Part shown: piece by piece, positions 31,591 through 41,916 of the stretch | Numbering within the stretch: the first letter of the stretch is position 1 | How the letters are laid out: each line of letters begins with the position of its first letter | Assembly: GCF_007565055.1 (NCBI RefSeq) | Contig: NC_044560.1 | Coordinates: 44,473,030-44,537,029, forward strand | Source of the DNA: Rhinopithecus roxellana | Lineage: Eukaryota; Chordata; Mammalia; Primates; Cercopithecidae | Reading direction: 5' to 3' | DNA length: 64,000 bases | The notes under the pieces: generated by a model | The model's database searches: none | The model's input: only the letters and a program-made list of their open reading frames with translations | What the model was told of the DNA's origin: nothing | Translations under genes and position numbers: made by a program

Positions 31591-32224
31591 TTAGCTCCTG
31601 AGGGCATCATGTTGAAAAGATCTGTTGGGCCACATTTTGGCTCAATAATTGATTAGTGATGTCTGCCAAGGTAGGGGTGCGACACTACGTCACCCATCAC
31701 ATTTTTGCCATCCCTAAGCGAAATGCTCTATTAATTATTCCTGAGTTTCTTTGATGCTATAGTGTTATATGACTGCTGCTAAGATCTCAACTTAATCTCA
31801 CTTTTTAAAGTATGTATTTGCCCTTGTGCCAATGGGAATGAAGAGAAGGAAAAGAAGAAAGTGATCCTCCAAACTGGCACTGTGCTTTGCTTAATGAAGA
31901 CCCAGAAATCTGGTCCACTGCTTCTCTATGAACCATAGCATTTTAATTTACTGCAGAAACTGGAGATGAATTCTTTTGTGAAGTAGAGCTCTTGCTTTTC
32001 TTGTCCTAAATGGAGAAAATAAATGTTTATCTCCTTTTTATCACACTTTTTTATAGGCCATTACAGACAAAATTCTGATTTAAAAAATGACTTTCAAATA
32101 CTAGTTAATAAAAAATTTAATTAAAAAACAATGTAAATATTCTCATTCTGAAATTTAAGACAATAGGAAAACTAAAGTTAAAGAAACCAATAAAATATAT
32201 CTATGTACCTTTTTGAAAGAATAA
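31591..32224. other. unassigned sequence
   Basis: No element or coding feature recognised; becomes AT-rich towards the L1 on its right, whose upper part may start near 32050. Confidence 0.4.
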
Positions 32225-32512
32225 AAGTAATTCTGGGGATCTAATATGTTGCATAGTGACTATAATATTATACAATACTGTATAGTATACTTGAAATTTG
32301 CTAAGAGAATAAATCTTAAGTGTTCTTGACACACACACACACACGCATACACACATGTAATTAGGTGAGGTGATGGATGTGTTAACTAGCTTGATTGTGG
32401 CAATCATTTCATTTCACAATGTATACATATATCAATCAACACTTTCAATGCATACAATTTTTATTTGTCAATTATATCCCAATAATGTTGGAAAAAAATA
32501 ATTATAAGAAGG
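32225..32512 (+). mobile_element. old L1 3' UTR (L1MB/MC-type), forward
   Basis: 'TTCTGGGGATCTAATATG', 'CATAGTGACTATAATATTATA', 'TATACTTGAAATTTGCTAAG', 'TTAACTAGCTTGATTGTGGC', 'ATTTGTCAATTATATCCCAA', A-rich end at 32490-32510. Confidence 0.88.
32329..32356. repeat. (AC)n microsatellite
   Basis: Dinucleotide run with GC and AT interruptions, within the L1 3' UTR where such elements carry an A-rich block. Confidence 0.9.
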
Positions 32513-32587
32513 ACTGTGGAAACTTTTCAGTTTCATGACCTGTGTGTCTCAGAAGAGTGCTTGAGAGGACTGAACCATTAAATACAA

Positions 32588-32690
32588 ACACATGTTGGGC
32601 ATCCCTAATCTGAAAATCCAAAATCCAAAATGCCCCCACATCCAACACTTTTTGAATGCTGACATCACTCCACTTGTGAACAATTTCACA
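32588..32690 (+). mobile_element. MER2-like (Tigger-related) DNA transposon fragment
   Basis: 'GGGCATCCCTAATCTGAAAA', 'TCCAAAATCCAAAATGCCC' and 'CACTTTTTGAATGCTGACAT' match the MER2/Tigger end that reads 'GAGCATCCCTAATCCGAAAATCC'. Only one end is present; a related copy lies at 53655-53885. Confidence 0.75.
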
Positions 32691-33295
32691 CCCGAACTCC
32701 CCATTTTCCCTCACTAAAAAATGACCCCAAAAGGCAGTAATGTTCTCCAGGTTTATAAAATAGGTTCAGAGACTACAGCAGGGTCAGCTTTATGGGCCTG
32801 GAAGATAAGATAGGTGCTTTCCCTGATGGAATCTCACCCTTCACACAATTTGTTGGCTGTCTCTATTGACATTTTCAGCCCTGACCTCTCTGTCTCAGCT
32901 CTAGGACTCACATCCAGTGCAGAATGACAGCATGGCTAACTCATGAAACTGGCACCTGCCAGAAATTAGGGGTGCCAGGATAAATAAGACAGGAACTATG
33001 ATGGACTTATAATTAGACAAGGAAACTGGTTGGTATGAGAGACATGAACACACAATACAGTGGGGAGAACAGAGAGGCACCCCGTAGAATTCAATCACTT
33101 TAAATATGTCTCAACTTAAAGTAATTAACTCTGTCTTCACCTGAACCCATACCTCAAGAAACTAAAAGCAGTTGACATGTGAACTATGCAGACCTGACCT
33201 GACATGTGACCTATGGGTTGTTCAAGGCAACCCTCTGCTGTAAAGTCCCTGCAGATCTCTTTGAAGGCCAGGTGAAAAAGCAAAAGCCTAGAATG
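32691..33295. other. unassigned sequence
   Basis: No element recognised. Reverse frame 32901-33098 has no domain. Confidence 0.4.
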
Positions 33296-33297
33296 AA

Positions 33298-33400
33298 ATT
33301 CAGAGAAACTGTAATTTTAGTTCTGATTCTGCCTCTAACTGTATAGCCTTAGGCAAGTCACTTGGCTTCTCCATGCTTCTGTGAAACAAGCACTTAGAAG
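33298..33400 (+). repeat. MIR SINE fragment, forward
   Basis: 'GTTCTGATTCTGCCTCTAAC' and 'CCTTAGGCAAGTCACTTGGC' are the MIR core. Confidence 0.8.
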
Positions 33401-33547
33401 GAAAAAAGGGAGAGGGGTTGGCATCCATGACAGAACAAAAGAGTCTCAGAGGCAGACACTGGCAGTACCCAAGCACTATTCAGACAGGGAAACTTTGCCA
33501 AAGGACATCTAGCAGGCAGTCCCTAGTCCTGGTGGCACAGAAGCATA

Positions 33548-33682
33548 TATTAACCCAGTAGTTCAAAATTCAGCTTTTTTATTAAAATCACCGGGCAGAT
33601 TTTGAAGATAAACCTGTGCCCAGGCTGAAATCCAGAACAATCAAATCAAACTCTTTGAGAATTGAGAAGCACTGCTTTAGCC
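33548..33682. mobile_element. hAT-Charlie MITE (MER5-like)
   Basis: 'CAGTAGTTCAAAATTCAGC', 'TAAAATCACCGGGCAGATTT', 'GTGCCCAGGCTGAAATCCAG', closing 'GAATTGAGAAGCACTGC', which mirrors the start as in MER5. Confidence 0.65.
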
Positions 33683-34256
33683 TGATGTCAATGAACATTG
33701 AATGCCTCACTTCTGATTTCATGCTCACCAAGCAATCTTCTCTGATTAATATTTGGCTTCCCACACAGATTCGTTTAACAGGGATAAAAATGTGTGGGTT
33801 AAAATGACTTTGAATACTTTTGCTCCCTGTGACATTTCTACATCACACTAAGTTCAAGAATTGGCATTCTCTTTTCCATACCCCAACTCCATGAGCAGAG
33901 TTAATGTGAGTCAGCTCCTGAGAGCTGGACCATCTGTTAGTGTGGGGACACATCGGGTATGTAAGCTGGCAAGGCTTGGAAGAGAATCTGGCCCTTGGAG
34001 ATCTAACCAAGCTAATGAATACCAAGCAGTCAGGCCTTTCAAGAGGTGGGCTGTTACTGTTCCCACGAGAAAAGTATGTGTGCCCATGAATTGCTTTGTG
34101 CACGGGCAGAGCTAGTGAGTGTGCCTTACCCTCCCATACCTTAAGGCAGGATTTCCATTTCTATTCCTCTTGTTCCTTATGTAAACAATCTTTTTTTTTT
34201 TTAATGAAGGCTTAAACCACTTAATCTAGATTGGTGTAAATGTAATTGTGGTTTCT
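33683..34256. other. unassigned sequence
   Basis: Two opposed frames of about 85 codons (33843-34115) overlap almost completely. Neither shows a known domain, so I take them as chance. Confidence 0.4.
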
Positions 34257-34257
34257 G

Positions 34258-34352
34258 CCATTATATATAATATATATAATATTATATAATTATATAATTT
34301 TTATATTATATATTATATATTTAGATATATAATTTGTATATATAATAATATA
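34258..34352. repeat. AT-rich (TA)n low-complexity block
   Basis: Nearly pure A/T with TATATA and ATTATA units, able to form several self-complementary hairpins. Confidence 0.9.
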
Positions 34353-34744
34353 AGGTTCTTCTCCTGCAGTTACCATCTACAATTGGTTTCAGTATCTCTA
34401 AAGAGGATTCTCATGCATTTCTGTAAGGAGTTTGATTGTCTCTAGAATTTTCCCAAGTCATTTCACAGTGTTCTCTAATAAACGCTGTCTTTTTAAAAAG
34501 AAAAACATGCCATTTTGTACTCAAACTGGCCACCCACTGTCCTACTGAGTCAAAATATATTCATGAAATACAGTTGTATTTTGCAGAGGTATAATTCACA
34601 GAATTCTCAAGGATAGATATATCTGGGGAAACTGTGTACCAAATAAAATTCAAATTTCTCACTCTTCTCAGATTTTATTATTGTCCAAGAGTGGCCACAG
34701 GCTGAGTAGGTTTTTCCTTCCAAATAACACAGTTATCTTTTTTT
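34353..34744. other. unassigned sequence
   Basis: No feature recognised. Confidence 0.4.
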
Positions 34745-35177
34745 TCAAGTTGTGGTAAAATGTACATAAACATTAATTATACCATTGTAAACATTTTTAA
34801 CTGTAGTGGTTAACAGAATTAAGTACATTCACAGTGTTGTGTAACCATCGCCGCCATCCATCTTTAGAACTTCATCTTCCCAAACTGAAACTCTATACCC
34901 ATTAAACAACAACTTCCAATTCTCCTCTCCACTAAGCCCTTAGCAACCATCATTCTACTTTCTGTCTCTATGAATTTGACTACTCCAGGTACCACATTTA
35001 AGTGGAATCATACAATATTTGTCCTTTTGTGACTGGCTTATTTGTCTTTAAGATTCACCTATGTTATAGTATGTGTAGAACAGAAGGACGGCGGAACTTA
35101 CTTTCTATCTGCTCTCTTTCCATCGTTCTGTTACTTCTTCTTCCTACCTACCCTCCTTCTTCCCTCCCCCTCTTGTG

Positions 35178-35207
35178 GCTTCTTTCTTTCTTTCTTTCTT
35201 TCTTATT

Positions 35208-35239
<32 letters not shown>

Positions 35240-35362
35240 TTTTCTTTCTTTCTTTCTTTCTTTCTTCTTTCTTTTTTCTTTCTTTCTTTTTTTTCTTTCC
35301 TCCTTCCTTCCTTCCTTCCTTCCTTCCTTCCTCCCTTCCTTCCTTCCTTCCTTCCTTTTCTT
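35178..35362. repeat. (TTTC)n/(TTCC)n polypyrimidine tract
   Basis: About 185 bp almost wholly pyrimidine on the plus strand, TTTC units giving way to TTCC. On the minus strand it is the (GAAA)n/(GGAA)n extension of the adjacent Alu's tail. The 154-, 142- and 86-codon frames across it are low-complexity artefacts. Confidence 0.97.
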
Positions 35363-35560
35363 TTTCACCCTGTCACCCAGGCTGGAGTGAAGTGCCACGA
35401 TCACAGCTCACTGCAGCCTCAACCTCCTGGGCTCAAGCAATCCTTCCACTTCAGCCTCCCAAGTAGCTAGGACTACAGGCATAAGCTACCATGCCCAGCT
35501 AATCTTAATTAATTAATTAATTAATTTAAAGACAGAGTCTCGCTATGTTGCCCAGGCTGG
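35363..35560 (-). mobile_element. 5'-truncated Alu, reverse, in the L1
   Basis: 'CACCCTGTCACCCAGGCTGG' through 'ACCATGCCCAGCTAATC', an expanded (TTAA)n middle linker at 35507-35530, then only 'GACAGAGTCTCGC..CCCAGGCTGG' of the left arm before L1 resumes. The 90 bp at 35085-35177 between L1 and the pyrimidine tract is neither L1 nor Alu. Confidence 0.88.
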
Positions 35561-37117
35561 AAATTTTCTTCTTTATTTAAGGCTGAAGAATATTCTGTTG
35601 TATGTACACATCACATTTTGTTTATTCATTCATCTGTAGATTGACATTTGGATTTTTCTACCTTTTGGCTATTATGAATATTGCTGCTATGAACGTTGAT
35701 ATACAAAGGTTGAGTCTTGCTTTCAATTCTTTTGGTATATACCCAGATGTGGAGTAGGTGGATTAGATGGTAATTCTATGTTTATGTTTTTTAGGATCTG
35801 TCATACTGTTTTTCACAGTGGCTTCACCATTTTACGTTCCCACCAGCAATGCACAAGGGTTCCATTTTCTCTACATCCTTGCCAACACTTGTTATTTTCT
35901 GACCATAATCGTTCTAGTGGATGTGAAGTGGTATCTCATTGTGGTTTTGATTTGCATTTCCTTTATGATTAGAAATGTTGAGCATCTTTTCATGTGCTTA
36001 TTAGCCATTTGCATATCTTCTTCAGAGAAATGTCTATTCAAATATTTGCTCATTTTTGAACTGGGTTATTTGTGTATTTGTTGTTGTTGAGTTGTAAAAG
36101 TTATTTAGATATCCTGGATGTTAATCCCTTATCAGATATATGATTTGCAAATATTTTCTCCCATTCTGGTGGGTTACCTTTTTACTTTGTTGATGGTGTT
36201 CTTTGATGCACAGAAGTTTCTAATTTTGATAAAGTCCAATTTATCTATTTTTTTTCTTTTGTTGCTTGTACTTTCGGTTTCATATCCAAGAAATCATTGC
36301 TAAATCCAATACAATGAAGGTTTTGTCCTATGTTTTCTTCTAAGAATTTTATAGCTTTAGCTCTTATGTTTAGGTCATTTTTATACATGGCAGAAAGTAA
36401 AGGTCCAACTTTTTGCATGTGGATATACAAGTTTCCCAACACTATTTGTTGGGAAGACTGTCCTTTCCCTATTGAATGGTCTTGGACCCCTTGTTGAAAA
36501 TCATTTGACCTTCAGTGGGAGGATTTATTTCTGGGCTTTCTATTCTATTTCATTGCTCTATATGTCTGTCTTTATGCCAGTACTAAACTGTTTTGATTAT
36601 TGTAGCACTGCAGAAAGTTTTGAAATCAGGAAATGTGAGACCAATATTGTTCTTGTTCAATGTTGTTTTGGCTATATGGGGTCCCATGAGATGCCATATG
36701 AATTTTAGGATGGTTTTTCTATTTCTGCAAAAACATCATTGAAATTTTAATAGGGATTGCATTGGATCTGTAGATCACTTTGCATAGTAGTAACATCTTA
36801 ACACTTGTAAGTTTTCCAGTCTATGAATGTGGGCTGTCTTTACATTTATGGGTGTCTTCTTTCATTTCTTTTGGCAAAATTTTCTGGTATTGAGTATATA
36901 AGTCTTTCGCTTCCTTGATTGTTTGTTTCCAAGTATTTTATTCTTTTTGATGGTACTGTAAATAGAACTGCTTAATTAATTTCCTTTTTTATTTGCCTTT
37001 TTTTTGGTGTATAGAAATGCAACAGATTTTTGTGCATTAATTTTTTATTCTGAAACTTTGCTGAGTTTATTTATTCTAACAGTTTATATTATGTGCAAAC
37101 AATAACAGCAAATGTAT

Positions 37118-37430
37118 GTCTTTTTTTTTCTTTTTTTTTTTTTCTCTTTTTGGACATAGGGTCTTGTTATGTCACTCAGTTGGAGTGCAGTGGTGTCATC
37201 ACAGTTCACTGCAGCCTCAAATTCCTGGGCTCAAGTGATCCTCCTGCCTCAGCCTCCTGTGTAATTGGGATTACAGGCACGTACCACCATACTTGGCTAA
37301 TTTTTTATATTTTGTAGTGATGGGATCTCACTGTGTTGCCCAGGCTAGTCTTGAACTTCTGGCCTCAAATGATTCTCCCTCTTTGACCTCCCAAAGAGCT
37401 AGAATTATAGGCATGAGCCACCATGTGTGG
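37118..37430 (-). mobile_element. old Alu (AluJ-like), reverse
   Basis: T-rich start, 'GTCTTGTTATGTCACTCAG', 'TCACTGCAGCCTCAAATTCC', 'CAAAGAGCTAGAATTATAGG', decayed end 'CCACCATGTGTGG'. It lies at the upstream limit of the reverse L1. Confidence 0.9.
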
Positions 37431-37510
37431 ACACTGTTTTTCTTTTAACTGAGGACACAGCTATGAAACAGAAATAATTGATCCCTTTTTCTTTTCTTTC
37501 TGTGTGTGGC

Positions 37511-37815
37511 TTTTTTTTTTTTTTTTTTTTTTCAGATAGAGTTTTGCTCTTGTTGCCCAGGCTGGAGTGCAATGGCATGATCTTGGCTGGCTCACTGCAA
37601 CCTCTGCCTCCTGGGTTCAAGCAATTCTTCTGCCTCAGCCTCCTGAGTAGCTGGGATTACAGGCGCCTGCCACCACGCCCGGCTAATTTTTGTAATTTTA
37701 GTTGAGATGGGGTTTCACCATGTTAGCTAGGCTGGTCTCGAACTCCTGACCTCAGGTGATCCACCCGCCTCAGCCTCCCAAAGGGGATTACAGGCGTGAG
37801 CCTCCATGCCTGGCC
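37511..37815 (-). mobile_element. AluS-like, reverse
   Basis: Poly(T) 37511-37532, 'GCTCTTGTTGCCCAGGCTGG', a GGCT duplication at 37584-37592, a 7-base loss in 'CCTCCCAAAGGGGATTACAGG', end 'CATGCCTGGCC'. Confidence 0.93.
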
Positions 37816-37854
37816 GTCTTTTTCTGTTTTATGAACAATTAGTTGTGAAAATGC

Positions 37855-38000
37855 TAACCTTTAATGATTCCCTGCCATGAGCCAAATTTAAAGCTAAGAA
37901 TTTTCACCATGACCCTGTGAGGAGGGTATTGTTGTACTCACTTTATAAATGAGAAAACCAAAGACTCAGAGGTGAAACTGCTTCTAAGAGACTCTTTAAA
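37855..38000 (-). repeat. MIR SINE, reverse
   Basis: 'GACCCTGTGAGGAGGGTATTG', 'CTCACTTTATAAATGAGAAA' and 'CCAAAGACTCAGAGGTGAAA' give the reverse MIR order. Confidence 0.8.
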
Positions 38001-39290
38001 ATACAGGTCATCTGTTTGGGTTAAGCCAAGAGAGCAGTCCCAAAGTTAAAACAGAAGAGGGCAACTACCATGATGCAAGCCAGGGAAGTTTGGAGAAATA
38101 CTTTAAGCTAGTAAAAAGGTGAGAATTCTTGTACCAAATGTGAACTATTGTTCTAGAAAATTCACTGGCTTAAGACTAGAATGAGACCATTCTAGTCTTG
38201 ATACAAAACATGAAAGCAGCTGTCAGGCAAAGGTGTTAATATTTGGTGCCCCGATAGTGAAGAATAAGATTATCACTAACCTTGGCCAGGTTTCTAGAAG
38301 GTTCTCTGATTGTAAACTTTTATTTGAAATTGATTACAGACAGTGTCCCTGACTGTTAGCTGGGCCTATCCTGGAAACTAGTCTTTAATCTTTCTAGAGA
38401 AGAGTGAGATGGCACAAGTTTTTCATGTCTGAATACGTTAGTGGCTTTTCCCCCCAAGTTCTTTTGTTACTAAGATGCCAAACCCGTTGGGGATGCCTGA
38501 TTAGTTTTGCAGTGGGAGGAATCCACTGTTATGACCTTTCATGCCTTATTTTTAACATGCCTTCTTGTAGCACAAGCTCTCCTGCCATGTATCACGGATC
38601 ACAACATGAGTTATGAGTCCCTGACTGAAAATCGGAGTATGTAACTGCTTCACGGTCCATTTCCAACCTGTAGGTCCAATCTCCAAGGAGGCAACTGAAA
38701 AACATCCCTTATGGATTTCAACACAATACCATACTGGTTTTTTTTCCTCTTAGAGCTGACAACAACTAAAGATTACATCGACACCTCAAAGAAAGAATGT
38801 AGTAAGAAACAGGCAGACAGTTCCCCCAGCAAGCTTCTGGCAGGACTTAGAACTTTTGATTTATTTTCACGATGATGGTGATGAAGTAGGAGGAGATGAG
38901 GGACAGAAATCATTAAATACATATTCAAAAGAAATCTCGAGAATGATACTACACCTAGGTAATTTTAAAACTGACTTATGTCTATCACTCCATTCCTAGG
39001 CAACATTGTTCCCCATATTATAAATAATACCAATTAAGTGTTAATAGATTCTGGAATGCCGGCTCACCTGGCAAAAAGTTGTCAGTTTGGTTTGGTTTCA
39101 TCAGCATAATATTATAAAAACTGCAAAATGATCAACTCTCATGACACCTTTTCTGTCCCCACTGATGAGAAATGGGTTTCTTAAGGCAGATGCTGACTAC
39201 AAGGAGTAAGTACTGATAGATGGACTGATTAGTTCTGAATTCCAGATTCTGTAACATAGCATCTACTGTTCTAAAATGACAGCTACTCGT
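38001..39290. other. single-copy 1.3-kb stretch
   Basis: No transposon recognised. It contains the perfect hairpin at 38172-38199. The 70-codon frame at 38404-38616 has no domain. Confidence 0.45.
38172..38199. repeat. perfect 12-bp inverted repeat with 4-nt loop
   Basis: AAGACTAGAATG, loop AGAC, CATTCTAGTCTT. No downstream T-run, so not a terminator-like element. Confidence 0.97.
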
Positions 39291-39294
39291 GTAT

Positions 39295-39400
39295 GTGTTA
39301 TGTGTCTCCCCTGGAAGATTGCAAGATTCTTGAGTTTTGGACTCTTTTTGCCCTCACCTTTATATAGCAGGGTCTTGGATATAATGGGCACTAAACAAAC
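39295..39400 (+). repeat. L2 3' end, forward
   Basis: 'CTCCCCTGGAAGATTGCAAG', 'CTTGAGTTTTGGACTC', 'TGGATATAATGGGCACTAAA' follow the L2 3' UTR. The next 150 bp ('ACCAGATACTAGCACTGAG', 'CTTTATCCTAAAGAAACTC') resembles the old repeat at 62765-62985. Confidence 0.65.
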
Positions 39401-39859
39401 TCATTTATTCAACAGGCTTTTTTTCTGAGACCCACTAGTATACCAGATACTAGCACTGAGATGAAAAAGACAAACCTTTATCCTAAAGAAACTCTGAGTT
39501 GGTGGAGAGACAAGCATCTATTATAAATCAGTGAAACCATTGTTTCAGTCATAAATACTAAAATAGAGAGCTGGGGCTGATGAATGCCAGTAGAATGCAA
39601 GATCAGTTTACAATTCATTATGTTTGGAGATGGGGGTGGCAAGTGAAGTTCAGTTTTGTGTTTTCCCACAGGCAAACCAAGTCAGCAACGTTACTGTGTC
39701 CTCATGCTCCCTGAAATATTTCCAGCAAGAAAGGCCAAAGGAACAGCATACCCTCTACCAGCCCCTAACAGGCGGTGGGAAACACCCAGGGAAGGCCTCT
39801 CCTGAGCGCCCAGATCTTCCCACACCTGGCTGGAGGACTATCAAGAGGCCCCTGACCCT

Positions 39860-39903
39860 GGGGGCAGCAGGGGTGGGGGTGGGGGTGGGGGTGAGGGGTG
39901 GGG
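39860..39903 (+). repeat. (GGGGGT)n G-rich tract, G-quadruplex motif
   Basis: Six or seven runs of four or five G separated by one to five bases. Confidence 0.9.
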
Positions 39904-40052
39904 TTGCTTTGAAAAGTTTTGCTCTCAGCGCCTCTGCCAGCTTCCAGGGTAGAGACCTCTCCTGATAAAAATAGCAGCAGGAGGAAGTGGTTCAAAAGCA
40001 GGAAGCAGAAAGGGGCTCAAGGAGATGTGGCTCCTAATGGCCTGGAGGGAGT

Positions 40053-40103
40053 AAAGGAAGAAGGAAAGGAAAGGAAGGAAGGGAGGAAGGGAGGAAGGAA
40101 GGC
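40053..40103 (+). repeat. (GGAA)n tract
   Basis: AAGGAAGAAGGAAAGGAAAG-type run with GGGA interruptions; GGAA is the ETS-factor core. Confidence 0.9.
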
Positions 40104-40144
40104 TCTCTGCTGGGAATTTCCAGCTCTGTTCCTTTAATGCCTCA

Positions 40145-40260
40145 ACGAAGCTGTGAGGTACCTACTATTATTGCCCACTTTTCAGAGCCAAACTAGTTAA
40201 TTCATACATCTTTATGGAGTGTCTCCTCTGCGAGGCACTGTTGAACGCCCTAAGACACCA
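40145..40260 (-). repeat. MIR-like fragment, reverse
   Basis: 'GCTGTGAGGTACCTACTATT', 'ATTGCCCACTTTTCAGAG'; then 'GAGTGTCTCCTCTGCGAGGC' of an old dispersed repeat. Confidence 0.55.
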
Positions 40261-40904
40261 CTGAGGCCCTGGTGGGGAAACCGAACCCTGGGGAAGCAGC
40301 AGCAGCGTGGGATCCCATACTCCTTGGGCTAGGCTAGGGGGCTGCCAGGCGTGGGGAAGACCTCCTTCCCTGGCATCGCCAAGGAGGCTTGCAAGGGCTT
40401 GCAAGGGGCGGGACAGGCTCCTGGGAGGGAAGAATTTCTCTCTTGCCTGTGAAATCGCTCTGATTGCAGCCCCCAAGCAGATTTACAACCTGCTGAGGCT
40501 TGGCTCTTGAATATCCATGGAAAGGCGGATGAAAAGGGACAGGAAGTTTAGTGGATTCGATGAGACTTTATGATTTCATTTTCATTTCAAAGCCTTGTTA
40601 GCAGTTGGGTGGGAAGGGGGCACAGCAGTCCCCAGGAATGCTCCCTCTTCCTCCTCCAGCCAGGAGGATGTGAGAGCAATCTTGGGTCTGGGGAGGGGGC
40701 TGGACCTGGAGAGAGCTGGGAAAGGTTGCTTTAGGGCTTTCTTTAGGGAACTGAATTTTAAAGGACAAAACAAAAATATATTCAACAGATCTTTCCAGAA
40801 CCAGCGGTGTACGGTATTCAGTACTGGGAATGACTAGGAATTAGGATAGAGAAGGTGGTTACAAAGGAATCTGTAAGAAATTAGAACTGTAAGAAATTAG
40901 AGGA

Positions 40905-41090
40905 TGGAGATGCCAGTGGTTAAGTGTGGGCTCCAGTGGGAGACCCCTGGCTGGGAGTCCCAGTTGTGACACTTACTAGAAAAGTCTGGGTGAATCATCT
41001 CACTTTTCTCAACCTGTTTCCCAGGAAAATGGGAATAATAAAACCAATCACAAGGAAATGTTGTATGTATTGATTGTAAATGCCTCATAA
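40905..41090 (+). repeat. MIR SINE, forward
   Basis: 'CCAGTGGTTAAGTGTGGGCTC', 'GGGAGTCCCAGTTGTGACAC', 'GGTGAATCATCTCACTTTTC', 'GAAAATGGGAATAATAAAAC'. Just left of it a 16-bp unit CTGTAAGAAATTAGAA is doubled at 40871-40902. Confidence 0.9.
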
Positions 41091-41119
41091 GCGGTCTCTC
41101 TTGCTCACCATTCTCTGAA

Positions 41120-41535
41120 ACTTAAATTAGATCATACGTGCATGCTTAAAAACCCTAAACTTCCCCCATTATACTTGGAATAAAGAAATGTTCAAAAGTC
41201 TAACAAGCGCTGGGTACTTCCAGCTAATACAGACCAAACCCATCCTCAATACACTTCCCACCATATCCTGATCTTTTTCTTCATAAAATTCTGACTACTT
41301 GTCCTAATATGGGTCTTTGTTTTCTTCTTTTGTTTGCCTCCCTTATAGAAGAGCCATCTCTAGGAGAGCAGGGACGGCTTCTGACTTTGTTTGATCCACC
41401 ATATAATCACATAACACATGGAATTTATATATATGTGTGTGTGTATATATATATATATCTGGAATGAATTAGTGAATGAATGATGGAAGAGTGAAAAGTA
41501 TCTGGTACGTAGTAGATGGTTAATAAATGGAAGCT
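41120..41535 (+). mobile_element. L2 LINE 3' end, forward
   Basis: 'AGATCATACGTGCATGCTTA', 'AACTTCCCCCATTATACTTGG', later 'CTAGGAGAGCAGGGACGGC' and 'GTAGTAGATGGTTAATAAATGG' in L2 3' order. Confidence 0.75.
41425..41459. repeat. (TA)n(TG)n(TA)n microsatellite
   Basis: Alternating dinucleotides inside the L2 3' end. Confidence 0.9.
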
Positions 41536-41639
41536 CTTTTTATTTCTATTATTTGTAGTAGGGAGAAGTTTTTATAACTTTTGGAGAGACTCCCTATACA
41601 TGAAATAATTGGAGGGCTGAGCAGCTTTACGGTTTAAAA

Positions 41640-41860
41640 AGTCATTTTGCAAGTGGTGTGTCACTGTCATCCTCATGACAATCCTCATGACAATCTTATG
41701 AAGTAGGCAGGCCAGGTATTGTAACCCGCATTTTACCAACAAGGAAAAGTGAACTCGAATGAAGGAAAATGCTCAGCTTCAAAGCCCCACAGCCGGCGAA
41801 GTCAAATCAAAGTGCAGATGTGCTGTGTTCCTGATTTTAAGATCAGGTCTGGCAAAAGGC
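41640..41860 (-). repeat. MIR SINE, reverse
   Basis: 'CAATCTTATGAAGTAGGCAG', 'CCCGCATTTTACCAACAAGG', 'TCAAAGCCCCACAGCCGGC'. A 12-bp unit CCTCATGACAAT is doubled at 41671-41694 within it. Confidence 0.7.
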
Positions 41861-41916
41861 AAATAGGAACTGTTTCTTTAGAAACAGAGAGTGCTAGGCA
41901 CCATCTCTGCCCCAGG

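Larger units (their letters stand above)
34745..37085 (-). mobile_element. L1 (L1MA/MB-type), reverse, about 1.85 kb of element split by an insert
   Basis: Reverse-strand L1 3' UTR and ORF2: 'AATGTACATAAACATTAATTA', 'GTAACCATCGCCGCCATCC', 'CTATGAATTTGACTACTCC', then beyond the insert 'GAATATTCTGTTGTATGTAC', 'TTTGGCTATTATGAATATTG', 'GTGGTATCTCATTGTGGTT', 'TCATATCCAAGAAATCATTG', 'TATTTCTGCAAAAACATCAT'. Frames at 35767-36303 are antisense readings of ORF2, not genes. Confidence 0.93.
39600..40860. other. GC-rich low-repeat block, candidate regulatory or non-coding exon region
   Basis: The most GC-rich and transposon-poor 1.2 kb in the window. It holds a G-quadruplex motif (39860-39903), a GGAA tract (40053-40103), a doubled 'GGCTTGCAAG' next to a GGGGCGGG Sp1-type box (40387-40412), and a good-looking acceptor 'TTTTCCCACAG' at 39661-39671. 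CpG is not abundant, so it is not a CpG-island promoter. Opposed frames of 76-113 codons overlap and lack domains. Confidence 0.35.

Noticed and set aside
33843..34115. Two overlapping 85-codon frames
   Set aside because: Mirror frames on both strands of the same bases, expected by chance in GC-moderate DNA.
35002..35470. Frames of 71-154 codons
   Set aside because: Pyrimidine tract plus Alu; Ser/Phe/Leu or Lys/Arg/Glu low complexity.
38172..38199. Transcription terminator
   Set aside because: The hairpin has no T-run and the setting is eukaryotic.
39661..39965. Splice-acceptor-like site followed by a 113-codon frame
   Set aside because: No matching donor, opposed frames of similar length overlap, and the frame runs through the G-rich simple repeat.
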